Positions 52,066 through 61,734 are shown, counted from the first letter of the stretch. The stretch is DNA of 64,000 nucleotides from Oscillospiraceae bacterium (GCA_022846075.1 AP025582.1:2480001-2544000); one strand, 5' to 3'. Translations and numbers: made by a program. The notes: generated by a model from the sequence alone, not told the origin.

Positions 52066-52949
52066 CTCCCTTCATATTTGACTCCTCTCATTTGAAACGG
52101 TCAGGTCTTGTCTGGCTGCGGCCACCCAGTTAGTCCTGATTTACTCCTCATCAATAAGGACACTCACCGCGGATTATTGAAACAGATCGTGGAGCATTGA
52201 CAGTCACTTTGATGCCGTTGCTTTCGGTATGCCGTGAACCTTAGCGACCTCTTCCATAGTCAGGTCTCCACCATATCGGAGCACCATAAGATCTCAACCT
52301 TGGGCACCCAGATTTTCAACGGCTTTCCGCAGATTACCATGCTAGAGGTTCCAGTGTGCGGTATCCTCTACCGTCCGTTCAACGCGCTCCAAAAACAGGA
52401 CAGCACCATTTCAAACTCCTTTTTATGGCAGATGCCCATGGTCCCGTTTCTCTGCGCATGTTTCCGTTTCTGATCCTGCTCCAAGAAATCCGCAGCCTCC
52501 TTTCGCACCGATATTTGCTCACCATTGTAGATAGTAACGACAGTGTCGTTCGCTTGTGCTCTTCCCACTCTGCGACAGAGAGATACGTACTTACGCTGCC
52601 AGCACAGCCGGAGAACAAATATTCTCCAGCCCTCACTTCACCATTTCTAACGATAATTTGTTTAAACAATCAATCAAAACATCAAGAGGTATTTGAACGT
52701 ATATGAAGCAAGCGGATAGATAGATATAAAAGCTCCGACCATTATTCTTAATGGTGACTGCCTGAAAAAAGTGGGACCTTGACTGCGGAGACAGCATTGT
52801 AGTGGGGTGCTATAATGGATAAGTGTTAGTACACTTGCAAAAAAGCGCCTGACCTAATGTAACGAATAAATTTAATACGAATAATATCCACAAAAATTAG
52901 TGGCCAGCAGAGAAAAATTCTGCTGGCCACACTTATTCATGTTTTAAGT
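52066..52949. other. Decayed mobile-element DNA
   Basis: No intact gene is supported. The minus strand at 52368-52640 reads VTIYNGEQISVRKEAADFLE followed by a basic stretch, resembling the start of the sigma-like genes of Tn916/IME elements but broken by frame changes. The remainder shows short frames only. A TATAAT at 52831 has no matching -35 box. Confidence 0.45.
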
Positions 52950-53993
52950 TTAAGGACGCAATTCAGGACGATTTCTAAAAATTCTTATTAGCAGTTCGTT
53001 TACCTCGTTCATAGACAAACTTCCTTGGATTCGATTCCCGTCATCCGAAATCCAGCCGATATTTCTGGCATCATGGCGGCCCGTCAATTTTAAGGGATTT
53101 AAATGGCCAACTTGAAAACTTGATTTACCATGAGTAGGAAAAAGCACTTCCTGTTCGAAATCAGAATATTTCAAAGGATCTCCCGTAATTGGACATTTAT
53201 ATTTTTCAAAAGCTGCTGGCAATAGGCCATTTTGCTGTAACATTGCTACAAGCTCTGTGTCAGCTCCGTCAAACATACAAACCTGGAGGACAAGAGATGT
53301 TTCAACTTCGTTGCAATCTCTACGAAAGGCAAACTGATAATTCTCAGGATGACTTTCCCATCTCTTTTCTCGGTTCGTTTGATGGGCTCCCGTTTGAGCT
53401 CTATCAGTCTGATACGCTTTAACCTTTATTTTTTGAGAAATAGCCTTTTTAAAAATCTCTGCTTTAGGGTTCTTAGCAGGATCTTTAATTAGACTTCTTA
53501 TTTTGGTGCATCTTACGATTTCCGGAGTAATAAAAATATCGATGTTGCCCGCATCGTGGAATGGTACGGCATAACGATCAACATAATCAATTGGTAGTTC
53601 GAAGTTGTAAATACTATTTGAACAGTAATCCTTTAATATGCCAAGTTGAAAATCACTTAACTGACTAATCTTCTGTATAATTTTTTCACAGATGTCAACG
53701 CACTGTTCATATGTAGCAAAACGAACATCGTTTTGTTTCTTTAAAACATCGACCCAACGGACTTGATATTTTGTTGAATCTGTTTCAGCTGTTGGATTTG
53801 TTAATTCGATCAAGAATGATGATCTTATAATTGCAGATTTAAAAGAGTTGTATAATTTTGCAGATAATCTTTTCATTAACACATGTAATCCATTAGTTAT
53901 TTCGGGATTTATAACTTCTTCTATCTTTAAGCAAGGTTCTAATCTAAAATTCTTAGCTGATACCGCGGCTTCCAAGGTTTCTTTATATGACAC
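52950..53993 (-). CDS. HNH-type restriction endonuclease (candidate)
   Basis: The protein is 347 aa and AT-rich in codon use. The C-terminal 80 residues carry an HNH-like core: YKCPITGDPLKYSDF, the metal His in FQVGHLNPLKL, Asn in ARNIGWISDDGN. The N-terminal 250 residues have no recognised motif and would hold target recognition or dimer contacts. GTG 53993 follows AGGAGG. Divergent pairing with a DNA methyltransferase 165 bp away makes a restriction enzyme the best reading. The family was not identified. Confidence 0.7.
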   Translation of the reverse strand: MSYKETLEAAVSAKNFRLEPCLKIEEVINPEITNGLHVLMKRLSAKLYNSFKSAIIRSSFLIELTNPTAETDSTKYQVRWVDVLKKQNDVRFATYEQCVDICEKIIQKISQLSDFQLGILKDYCSNSIYNFELPIDYVDRYAVPFHDAGNIDIFITPEIVRCTKIRSLIKDPAKNPKAEIFKKAISQKIKVKAYQTDRAQTGAHQTNREKRWESHPENYQFAFRRDCNEVETSLVLQVCMFDGADTELVAMLQQNGLLPAAFEKYKCPITGDPLKYSDFEQEVLFPTHGKSSFQVGHLNPLKLTGRHDARNIGWISDDGNRIQGSLSMNEVNELLIRIFRNRPELRP

Positions 53994-54101
53994 AAAAAGA
54001 CCTCCTTTTGAAAAATTTTTATATATTTTATCATAGCTAAGTGTATATGTACAGGATTTGACATGCTAAAAGCTAAAAGCAGGAAATGAAAATTACATTA
54101 A

Positions 54102-54130
54102 TTGAAACAGAAAATGTTTTGTGATATGAT
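54102..54130 (+). promoter_or_regulatory. Promoter of the methyltransferase gene
   Basis: TTGAAA (54102-54107) and TATGAT (54125-54130) are 17 bp apart. No clear promoter was found for the nuclease gene on the other strand. Confidence 0.75.
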
Positions 54131-54158
54131 AATCTTATAAAATGAAAGGAAATACAAT

Positions 54159-56054
54159 ATGGAGAAATTTTCCGCTAAGAATACATTTGAAGATATTAGA
54201 AATTTTTTGGCCGGTAGGTTTTTGGGTGCATCACGAGACGAATTTCTTCTGGAAGAAACTATTAAACTAATATTTTGTAGGTATGCATTAAAGGATAAAA
54301 ACACTGCCGAATTAAGTGAAATTGAGTTGTCTGGGCTTTATAGAAGAACATTTAAATTAGTTTTACAGGAACACGAAGATATATACGCGGACAGTAATTG
54401 TGAGCTTGAATTCGATCCAGTTAGCATAAAATATGTAGACGATAAGTTGGGGAAACTTGACCTTACTAATTTAGAGAGAGATATAATCGGCGATGCATAT
54501 GAAATCTTTATTGGTGATGCTATAAAGGGGCAATCAGGACAGTTTTTCACCCCTCAAAATGCAGCAGAAGCCTTAGTTGAAATGATTAATCCAAAAGGTG
54601 ATGCAAAAGTATTGGATCCAGCTTGTGGCGCTGGCGGTTTTTTAGTGGCCACCGCAAACCATTGGATGCGAAATAATGTATTAAATGGAGGTGGCCTATA
54701 CGGTGTCGATAAAGACAGCTATTTGACAAGATTAGCCAAGATTCATATGGCGTGTCTGAACTATAAATCAAAGAATTTTCTATGTGCAGACAGTTTAGTT
54801 TGGGATGAACAGGTCCTTGGAAATAGAGAATCCGAATATGATGTAATACTAACAAATCCTCCGTTTGGCGTGAACATTCAAGCAGGCACAGTAGAGACCT
54901 TGAGCAAATTTGAGCTTGCTATGAAATATAAGAAATCCAAAGATGGAATAATGGCAAAAACCAATGTGCTAAATGACTCTGTTCCTCCCCAGGTTGTTTT
55001 TGTGGAGCAGTGCATAAAGCTTGTTAAAAAGAGTGGATCTATTGGTATCGTAGTGCCAGAAAGTATGATATCAAATAAGAAATATTCTTATGTTGTTGAT
55101 TATATTTTTTCTGAGTGTCAGGTAAAAGTAGTTATAGGGATGCCGGATGAACTATTCAAAACATCTGGAAAAGGCGGCACACATACAAAGACTTGTCTTT
55201 TAGTTTTAGAGAAAAACCGTGTTGTTGATGACTATGAGATTTTTATGGCCGAGGCTAAATGGTGTGGACACGATTCAAGAGGCCGGGAAATTCCGAAAGA
55301 TGATATTCCTGAAATTGTTAACAATTACAAGCTGTATAAAAATAAGGGTTCAATCGTGGTCTCGAATCTTGGATTCACCATGAAAAAAAGCGAAATTCAA
55401 AATAACGTGCTTGCACCAAGGGCTTATGTACATTTTGCAGCTGGTACTGAACATAAATTAGAAGAAACTCATAAGTTGGTGACAATAGGACAATTGATAA
55501 AAGAAAGTGTTCTTCAAGTTTCAACGGGAAATGAAGTCGGTAAATTAGCATATGGTACAGGCAATATACCTTTTATAAGAACCTCTGATATTTCAAATTG
55601 GGAGATTAAGTCAGACCCCAAACATCTTGTAAGTGAGAAAATATATCAGGAATTAGCCGAAAAACAAGATGTAAAAGAAGGCGATATTCTTATGGTCAAG
55701 GATGGCTCATATTTAATCGGAACTTGCGCTATGATAACAAAGTATGATACTAAGATAGTGTATCAAAGTCATCTATACAAAATCCGTGTTAATCCCGATA
55801 ATGAGTACGGACTAAATAATTATTATTTGTTAGCTGCTCTATCATCAGATTATGTAAGGCAGCAGGTTTTAGCTAACACATTTTCACAGGATATTATCAA
55901 TTCTTTGGGGGATAGATTAAAGGATCTTGTTATCCCCATTTCTCATGAGCGGAAAAAAATTGATAAAATTGCCAATATGGTTAAGAAGTCAATAAATGAA
56001 AGTATAGAAGCAAGAGAGTTATCCAAAAAAGCTCGTATTAAGGTACTGCAGTAA
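54159..56054 (+). CDS. N6-adenine DNA methyltransferase fused to a specificity domain
   Basis: The protein is 631 aa. The N-terminal HsdM-like helical domain is followed by the SAM-binding motif I DPACGAGGF (153-161) and the catalytic motif NPPF (233-236). From about residue 440 a Type I S-like target recognition domain follows (IPFIRTSDISNWEIK, GDILMVKDGSYLIGT, then a coiled helix ending KKIDKIANMVKKSINESIEA). One polypeptide would both recognise and methylate DNA. The gene is far more AT-rich than the host backbone, indicating transfer. No nuclease motif is present, consistent with the separate HNH protein. Confidence 0.88.
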   Translation: MEKFSAKNTFEDIRNFLAGRFLGASRDEFLLEETIKLIFCRYALKDKNTAELSEIELSGLYRRTFKLVLQEHEDIYADSNCELEFDPVSIKYVDDKLGKLDLTNLERDIIGDAYEIFIGDAIKGQSGQFFTPQNAAEALVEMINPKGDAKVLDPACGAGGFLVATANHWMRNNVLNGGGLYGVDKDSYLTRLAKIHMACLNYKSKNFLCADSLVWDEQVLGNRESEYDVILTNPPFGVNIQAGTVETLSKFELAMKYKKSKDGIMAKTNVLNDSVPPQVVFVEQCIKLVKKSGSIGIVVPESMISNKKYSYVVDYIFSECQVKVVIGMPDELFKTSGKGGTHTKTCLLVLEKNRVVDDYEIFMAEAKWCGHDSRGREIPKDDIPEIVNNYKLYKNKGSIVVSNLGFTMKKSEIQNNVLAPRAYVHFAAGTEHKLEETHKLVTIGQLIKESVLQVSTGNEVGKLAYGTGNIPFIRTSDISNWEIKSDPKHLVSEKIYQELAEKQDVKEGDILMVKDGSYLIGTCAMITKYDTKIVYQSHLYKIRVNPDNEYGLNNYYLLAALSSDYVRQQVLANTFSQDIINSLGDRLKDLVIPISHERKKIDKIANMVKKSINESIEARELSKKARIKVLQ

Positions 56055-56389
56055 CCTTACTTCAATTGACGTGGATGAAATAAGCTTTTTGTAATATGAT
56101 CAACTAAACCAAGCTTACTTTCCGCATACTCAGCATTATCCCGATGAGGCTGAGCTAAAATTAAATGATGATAAAATGCAATCAACAAGATATTAAAAAC
56201 CTGTCAACTTTTGCGAGGAATTCGGGATTTAATATTCAGATTATCAGTGCTGAGCACGCTGATGATAGTATGTAAAGTAACACATTAACGGTTTTGACAA
56301 ACGCCATGATCCACGTAAGCAAAAATACGGACGGAAACAGCGGAGAGAAGCGCGTCAAAGCGGATGTGCAGGGACAGCGAAAGGGGCTG
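56055..56389. other. Non-coding stretch with remnants
   Basis: An AT-rich part (56055-56275) carries fragments such as NLSTFARNSGFNIQIISAEH read on the plus strand and ending at a stop near 56275. The parent gene is not recognised. GC rises to host level after about 56300. Confidence 0.4.
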
Positions 56390-56424
56390 AAAAGGCCGAG
56401 AAATCTGTGATTTCCCGGCCTTTT
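56390..56424. terminator. Bidirectional terminator
   Basis: AAAAGGCCG-GAAATC and GATTTC-CGGCCTTTT arms with one mismatch surround a TGT loop. It ends the leftward SDR/GGDEF locus. Confidence 0.8.
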
Positions 56425-56521
56425 CGTATCCTCCACGCCCATTATGAATGTAAACACCCGAGCGCGGCGGGCCAAAAAACGGCGGCTTCGGTAGATAAAG
56501 TCCGTTTGGAACCAGCCCGAC

Positions 56522-56668
56522 CTATTTTGTCCCGCAGTCGATCCTGCTGCCCAGCACAACACAGTTCCGGACCGCGTTCTTGGCCTGGTACAGCGCCTTG
56601 TCGGCCTGGTTGTAGAGGGTGGTAAAGTCGCCCTGGCGGAGGCCGTGCCCACACTCACCGTGACACAA
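56522..56668 (-). pseudogene. GGDEF-domain C-terminal remnant
   Basis: The minus strand reads VTVSVGTASA, then after a frame change FTTLYNQADKALYQAKNAVR and ends at TGA... the stop at 56522. TVSVG and the YxxADxALYxAKxxGRN-like segment are hallmarks of the end of diguanylate cyclase domains. The GGDEF active site is absent, so it cannot make cyclic-di-GMP. It is fused to the broken SDR gene. Confidence 0.8.
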
Positions 56669-57264
56669 CGGTTCACCACGTCGGTGGCGGTGAGGCCCGG
56701 CAGGACGGCGTTGCAGCGGATGCCGTCCCGGGCGAACTGCAGGGCGATCTGGCAGGTCAGGTTGTTGATGGCGGCCTTGGACACCCCGTAGCCGGTCCGG
56801 GTCACATCGGGGATGAGCCCGCCGATGGAGGATATATTGACGATGCTGCCGCCCCCGCGCTTGCGCATGTGGGGGATCACCAGCCTGCTGACCCGGTAGA
56901 CGCTCCCCAGGTTCAGCTCCAGGATGCGGAAAAAGGCCTCCTCCGAACCTCTGACCACGTCCAGATCCTCGGCGGGCAGGCCCATGCCGAAGTTGTTCAC
57001 CAGGATGTCGATCCCCCCTGTCCGCTCCGCGGCGGCGTCCACCATGGCGGCATAGCTCTCCTTCCGGAGGGCGTCGAAATACACGGGAAAGAGCTCCCAG
57101 CCCTCCGCCCGGTGGCTGTCGCAGATCTCCCTGGCCGCCTCCAGCCGCCGGACCCCCATGGCCACCTTCGCCCCCTCCCGCGCCAGCGCCAGGGCGCAGG
57201 CCAGGCCGATGCCACGGGTGGCCGAGGTCACCAGGGCCGTCTTTCCCTCCAATTTTTTCGCCAT
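56669..57264 (-). pseudogene. Truncated short-chain dehydrogenase (hydroxysteroid-dehydrogenase-like)
   Basis: From ATG 57264 about 198 residues of a classical SDR are read: cofactor motif TSATRGIGLA (TGxxxGIG type, with Ser for Gly), NNFGMG, catalytic Ser in VNISSIGG and YGVSK. The last third, which closes the substrate pocket, is missing; at about 56668 the frame runs into a GGDEF remnant. The preserved part resembles gut clostridial 7-alpha-hydroxysteroid dehydrogenases (memory). It is probably non-functional. Confidence 0.8.
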
Positions 57265-57392
57265 GCTGATCCCTCCTTTTCCTTTCAGTATCTACTCCGC
57301 CGGGCGTTCTATTCGTCCGCGCCCCACGCGGCCGCACATAAACAGGCCCGGCGGGGCCCATAATAAGCGAAAACCCAGGAAAGGGGCACGGG

Positions 57393-58658
57393 ATGAAAAA
57401 GAGAAAGCCGCATGGCGCGTGGATCATTCTGCTGGGGGTCATCCTCATCCGGGGCTTTGCCGGAGGCGGGCTCAACACCGTCTCCGCCCTGTTCCTCTCC
57501 CCCGTGGCCGCCGAGCTGGAGGTGGGGATCGGCAGCCTGTCCATCTACCTCAGCATCACCTCCATCGTCACGGTGGTCTGGCTCCCCGCGGCGGGCAGGC
57601 TCATCAACCGGTACGACATCCGGGCCGTGGCCCTGGCGGGCGCCCTGCTGCAATGCCTCTCCTTCGCCGGTTTCGGATGGATGGACAGCGTGTTCGGCTG
57701 GTACCTGCTGGGCATCCCCTACGCCATGGGGGCCACCATCCTGGCCACCCTGTTGGGCCCCATCCTCATCAACCGCTGGTTCGCCAGGAACACGGGGCTG
57801 ATGCTGGGGCTCCAGATGGCCTTCGTGGGGGTGTTCGGCGCGGTGTTCCAGCCCCTCGCCTCCCGCCTCATCGCCCAAAGCGGGTGGCGGAGGGCCTACC
57901 TCACCCTGGGCTGCGCCGCCCTGGCCGCCATAGCGCTGTCCATCCTGCTCTTCCTCCGCAACCGCCCCCAGGATCGGGGGCTCTCCCCCTACGGGGCGGA
58001 TCAGCCCCCCACCGGGGCGGACAGGCGCAGCCGCCCCGAGGACCAGGTGAACGTGGACGAGCAGACCGCCCTGCGCTCCTCCTCCTTTTACCTGCTTCTC
58101 CTCTTTATGATCTCCTTCACGGGGGTGGGGGTGTTTGCCCAGCATATCCCCACCTACGGCGGCATTTTGGGCTACTCCCTCCAGCGCACCGGCGCCGCCC
58201 TGGCCTTCGCCTCCGTGGGCAGCGCCGTGGGCTCCATCGCCATCGGGATGATCAGCGACCGGATCGGCGTTTTAAAGACCTGCTACGGCGTCCTCGCCGC
58301 CGGGCTCGCCGCCGTGGCGGGCTTTCTCCTCAGCGGCGGCCGCTTCCCCCTCTTCGCCCTCTCCACCTTCCTCCACGGCCTCACCAGCTCCGGCATCATG
58401 GTCCTCGCCCCCATCCTCACCCTGAAATTTTACGGGCAGCAGGACTATGAGAAGATCTACGCCAAGGTCTCCATGGGCGCGCCCCTGGCCTCCATCCTTC
58501 TCATCCCCGCCTACGGCTTCGTCTACGACCTGACGGGCAGCTACCGCTTCGTCCTGCTGGCCATGGCCTTCCTGCTCCTTCTGGCCCTCTTCTGCATCGT
58601 AATGGGCTGGAGACGGCGCTGCACCATCTACGGCTGTCCCACCTGGCGGAAGCGGTGA
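57393..58658 (+). CDS. Major facilitator superfamily transporter (oxalate/formate-antiporter-like)
   Basis: The 421-aa protein has 12 membrane helices in two halves split by a hydrophilic loop (about 190-225, DRGLSPYGADQPPTGADRRS). The first-half loop motif between helices 2 and 3 (AGRLINRYDIRAV) and the matching GMISDRIGVLK in the second half are typical MFS motif A variants. The branch resembles monocarboxylate/oxalate-formate carriers. It diverges from the broken SDR gene. The substrate is unknown. Confidence 0.88.
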   Translation: MKKRKPHGAWIILLGVILIRGFAGGGLNTVSALFLSPVAAELEVGIGSLSIYLSITSIVTVVWLPAAGRLINRYDIRAVALAGALLQCLSFAGFGWMDSVFGWYLLGIPYAMGATILATLLGPILINRWFARNTGLMLGLQMAFVGVFGAVFQPLASRLIAQSGWRRAYLTLGCAALAAIALSILLFLRNRPQDRGLSPYGADQPPTGADRRSRPEDQVNVDEQTALRSSSFYLLLLFMISFTGVGVFAQHIPTYGGILGYSLQRTGAALAFASVGSAVGSIAIGMISDRIGVLKTCYGVLAAGLAAVAGFLLSGGRFPLFALSTFLHGLTSSGIMVLAPILTLKFYGQQDYEKIYAKVSMGAPLASILLIPAYGFVYDLTGSYRFVLLAMAFLLLLALFCIVMGWRRRCTIYGCPTWRKR

Positions 58659-58680
58659 CGCTCCCGCCCCAGCCCACGCG

Positions 58681-58717
58681 GAAAACGGCATGGCTTTTCA
58701 AAGCCATGCCGTTTTCC
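58681..58717 (+). terminator. Terminator after the MFS gene
   Basis: GGAAAACGGCATGGCTTT and its complement form a perfect stem around a tiny loop, ending in TTTTCC. Confidence 0.85.
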
Positions 58718-58881
58718 TATCCCCGGACCACCGGATCGAGGTCAGTGCCCCACCCCCCTTCCCCCGCCGGAGCCTCTTCCCCTTTTCTCCCCCATGCCTT
58801 ATAATGAAAAAAGAATTTTTCCTCTTTTTCTGTCACAAAGGGGCCGCCCGGGCCGTCCAATCAAACAGGAGGTGCAAACAT

Positions 58882-59736
58882 ATGAATCGAACCGAAGAAA
58901 CGGCCCTGCTCCAGGCGGCGGTCTCCGGCGACCAGAATGCCCTGGAATCCCTTTTGTCCGGCGTGCAGGACATGGTTTTCAACCTGTCCCTGCGGATGCT
59001 GGGCACCGTCCCCGACGCGGAGGACGCCGCCCAGGAGATCCTCATCAAGGTGATGACCCGCCTGTCCTCCTTCCGGGGGGAGAGCGCCTTCTCCACCTGG
59101 GTGTTCCGGGTGGCGGCCAACCACCTGAAGGACTACCGCAAGGGCATGTTCGCCCAGCATCCCCTCAGCTTCGAGGCCTACGGCGAGGACATCGCCTCGG
59201 GCCGGGAAAGGGACGTCCCTGACCTGAGCGGCGGGGTGGACCAATCTCTGCTGGAGCGGGAGCTGAAGCTCTCCTGTGCCAACGTCATGCTCCAATGCCT
59301 GGACCCGGACAGCCGGTGCGCCTATATCCTGGGCACCATGTTCCGCCTGGACAGCCGGACGGCCGCCCAAGTGCTGGACCTGACCCCCGAGGCTTACCGC
59401 CAGCGGCTCTCCCGGGCCCGGGCCAAGATGTCCGCCTTCCTGGCCGAGTACTGCGGCCTGAGCGGCACCGGCAAATGTTCCTGCGCCCGGCGGACCAACT
59501 ACGCCATCGCCACCCACCGGCTGGACCCGGCCCGCCTCTCCTTCCAGGCCCTCCCCCCGTGCCGGTATGAGGAGATCGTCCAGTGCGCCGACGCCATGGA
59601 GGCGCTGGACCAGATGTCCCAGATCTTCGCCGCCTTCCCCGCCTACCGCTCCCCGGAGCGGGTCTCCGCCTGGCTGAGGCAGCTGGTGGCCTCCCAGAGC
59701 TTCTCCGCCGCGGTGAGAGGGGAGGGGACGGTATGA
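58882..59736 (+). CDS. RNA polymerase sigma factor, ECF-like
   Basis: The protein is 284 aa. Region 2 spans about 25-95 (MVFNLSLRMLGTVPDAEDAA, then SSFRGESAFSTWVFRVAANH). Region 4 follows at about 130-185 (YILGTMFRLDSRTAAQVLDL, then AYRQRLSRARAKM). About 100 extra C-terminal residues contain the Cys-rich CGLSGTGKCSCARR, which could bind metal or sense redox state. ATG 58882 follows AGGAGGTG. The stop overlaps the next start (ATGA). Confidence 0.87.
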   Translation: MNRTEETALLQAAVSGDQNALESLLSGVQDMVFNLSLRMLGTVPDAEDAAQEILIKVMTRLSSFRGESAFSTWVFRVAANHLKDYRKGMFAQHPLSFEAYGEDIASGRERDVPDLSGGVDQSLLERELKLSCANVMLQCLDPDSRCAYILGTMFRLDSRTAAQVLDLTPEAYRQRLSRARAKMSAFLAEYCGLSGTGKCSCARRTNYAIATHRLDPARLSFQALPPCRYEEIVQCADAMEALDQMSQIFAAFPAYRSPERVSAWLRQLVASQSFSAAVRGEGTV

Positions 59737-60401
59737 GCCTGAGCACTATGCTGGATTTCCTCTCCCAGCTGGAACAGCACAACGACCCCGAATGGTTCCA
59801 CAGCCACAAGGCCGAGTACCAGCGGGCCAAGGGGGACTTCGAGGACCTGGTGCGCCGGCTCAACCTGGAGCTGAGCGCCCGGGACGGCGCCATCCCTCTA
59901 ACGGAGCCCGCCGCCCTCACCTTCAAGCTGAACCGGGACACCCGGTTCAGCAAGGACAAATCCCCCTATAACCCCTCCTTCCGGGCCCACATCGGCCCCC
60001 AGGGCAAGCTGCCCATCCCCGTGGGCTATTACCTCATGCTCCGCCCCGGGGACCGCTCCTTCCTGGGGGGCGGGCTCTTCGCCGACATGTTCTCCAACGC
60101 CACCGCCCTGGTCCGGAACCACATCGCCGCCCACGGGGCGGCGTGGGGGGACATCCTGGCCACCCAGCCCTTCCCCGTCGGCGGCTCCGCCCTCAAAAAC
60201 GTGCCCAAGGGCTTCGACCCGGCCCACCCCCAGGCAGAGTACCTCAAATATAAAAGCTGGTACATCGAGGACCCCGTCCCCGACGCCCTCCTCCTGGAGG
60301 GGGACTTCGTCCCCTACGCCGTGGAGCGCTTCCTGGCCATGAAGCCCCTCAATGACTTCCTCAACGAGGCCCTGCGTGACTTCCAGATGCCCACTCGATA
60401 A
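59733..60401 (+). CDS. DUF2461 family protein
   Basis: The 222-aa cytoplasmic protein has the family pattern: early NDPEWFHSHKAEYQ, the central LNRDTRFSKDKSPYNPSFRA, then GYYLMLRPGDRSFLGGGL and the C-terminal KPLNDFLNEAL. The function of DUF2461 is unknown. It is translationally coupled to the sigma factor gene through ATGA, so it may act in the same response or merely share its transcript. Confidence 0.88.
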   Translation: MSLSTMLDFLSQLEQHNDPEWFHSHKAEYQRAKGDFEDLVRRLNLELSARDGAIPLTEPAALTFKLNRDTRFSKDKSPYNPSFRAHIGPQGKLPIPVGYYLMLRPGDRSFLGGGLFADMFSNATALVRNHIAAHGAAWGDILATQPFPVGGSALKNVPKGFDPAHPQAEYLKYKSWYIEDPVPDALLLEGDFVPYAVERFLAMKPLNDFLNEALRDFQMPTR

Positions 60402-60410
60402 CCCAAAAAA

Positions 60411-60442
60411 GAGCCGCGGGGAAACTTCCCCGCGGCTCTTTT
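60411..60442. terminator. Bidirectional terminator between DUF2461 and metY
   Basis: GAGCCGCGGGGAA pairs with TTCCCCGCGGCTC; A and T tracts flank both sides. Confidence 0.9.
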
Positions 60443-60450
60443 ATTCTGTT

Positions 60451-61734
60451 TTACGCCTGTGCCAGGGCGTGTTCCACGTCGGCCAAGATGTCCCGGATAT
60501 CCTCGATGCCCACGGAGAACCGCACCAGGTCGGGGGAGACCCCCGCCGCCGCCAGCTCTTCGTCGGTCATCTGCCGGTGGGTGGTGGACGCCGGGTGGAG
60601 CACGCAGGTCTTGGCGTCGGCCACGTGGGTGGCGATGGAGGCCAGCTCAAGTCCCGCCATGAACCTGGAGGCCGCCTCCCGTCCCCCCTTCACCCCGAAG
60701 GAGACCACGCCGCAGGTGCCCTGGGGCATATACTTCCGGGCCAGGTCGTAGTGGGCGTCCCCCTCCAGGCCGGGGTACTTGACCCAGCTCACCTTGGGGT
60801 GGTTTTTCAGGAACTTGGCCACCGCCAGGGCGTTTTCGCAGTGGCGGGGCATCCGCAGGGCCAGGGTCTCCAGCCCGATGTTCAGATAGTAGGCGTTCTG
60901 GGGGGAGGGGATGGACCCGAAGTCCCGCATGAGCTGGGCGGTGCACTTGGTGATAAAGGCCCCCGCCAGCCCGAACCGCTCGGTGTAGGTCACCCCGTGG
61001 TAGCTCTCGTCGGGGGTGCACAGGCCGGGGAACTTGTCGGGGTACTTCGTCCAGTCAAACTTCCCGCTGTCCACAATGGCACCCCCCACGGCGTTGGCGT
61101 GGCCGTCCATGTACTTGGTGGTGGAGTGGGTCACGATGTCCGCGCCCCACTCGAAGGGCCGGCAGTTCACCGGGGTGGGGAAGGTGTTGTCCACGATGAG
61201 GGGCACCCCGTGGGCGTGGGCGGCCCTGGCGAACTTCCCGATGTCCAGCACCGTCAGGGCGGGGTTGGCGATGGTCTCTCCGAACACCGCCTTGGTGCTC
61301 GGCCGGAAGGCGGCATTCAGCTCCTCCTCGGTGCAGTCCGGGTCCACGAAGGTGAACTCGATGCCCATGCGCTTCATGGTCACGTGGAAAAGGTTGAAGG
61401 TGCCGCCGTAGATGGCGGTGGAGGCCACCACGTGGTCGCCGCAGGAGGCAATGTTGAAGATGGCGTAAAAGTTGGCCGCCTGGCCCGAGGAGGTGAGCAT
61501 GGCGGCGGTGCCGCCCTCCAGGGCGGCGATCTTGGCGGCCACCCGGTCGTTGGTGGGGTTTTGCAGACGGGTGTAGAAATACCCCTCGGCCTCCAAATCG
61601 AAGAGGGCCCCCATGGCCTCCCCGGTGGCGTAGCGGAAGGTGGTGGACTGGACGATGGGGATGTTCCGGGGCTCCCCGTTGGCGGGGGTATACCCGGCGT
61701 GGATGCAGTCTGTGCCGCGCTGATGGTCGGACAT
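60451..61734 (-). CDS. metY: O-acetylhomoserine (thiol)-lyase
   Basis: The 427-aa PLP enzyme combines O-acetylhomoserine with sulfide (or methanethiol) to give homocysteine/methionine. The PLP Lys is K207 in THSTTKYMDGH. YTRLQNPTND and the SSGQAAN phosphate-cup segment are intact, and SVGIEDIRDILAD closes the protein. The length (about 430) favours MetY over cystathionine gamma-synthase (about 380). ATG 61734 is used. It has its own promoter; the leader is too short for a SAM riboswitch. Confidence 0.93.
   Translation of the reverse strand: MSDHQRGTDCIHAGYTPANGEPRNIPIVQSTTFRYATGEAMGALFDLEAEGYFYTRLQNPTNDRVAAKIAALEGGTAAMLTSSGQAANFYAIFNIASCGDHVVASTAIYGGTFNLFHVTMKRMGIEFTFVDPDCTEEELNAAFRPSTKAVFGETIANPALTVLDIGKFARAAHAHGVPLIVDNTFPTPVNCRPFEWGADIVTHSTTKYMDGHANAVGGAIVDSGKFDWTKYPDKFPGLCTPDESYHGVTYTERFGLAGAFITKCTAQLMRDFGSIPSPQNAYYLNIGLETLALRMPRHCENALAVAKFLKNHPKVSWVKYPGLEGDAHYDLARKYMPQGTCGVVSFGVKGGREAASRFMAGLELASIATHVADAKTCVLHPASTTHRQMTDEELAAAGVSPDLVRFSVGIEDIRDILADVEHALAQA

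Noticed and set aside
52799-52836. Promoter with TATAAT near 52831
   Set aside because: The nearest -35-like TTGACT is 26 bp away and no gene follows on that strand.
56669-58658. Bile-acid modification operon (SDR plus MFS)
   Set aside because: The SDR is truncated and the genes are divergent; similarity to hydroxysteroid dehydrogenases is from memory and no other bai-type gene is present.
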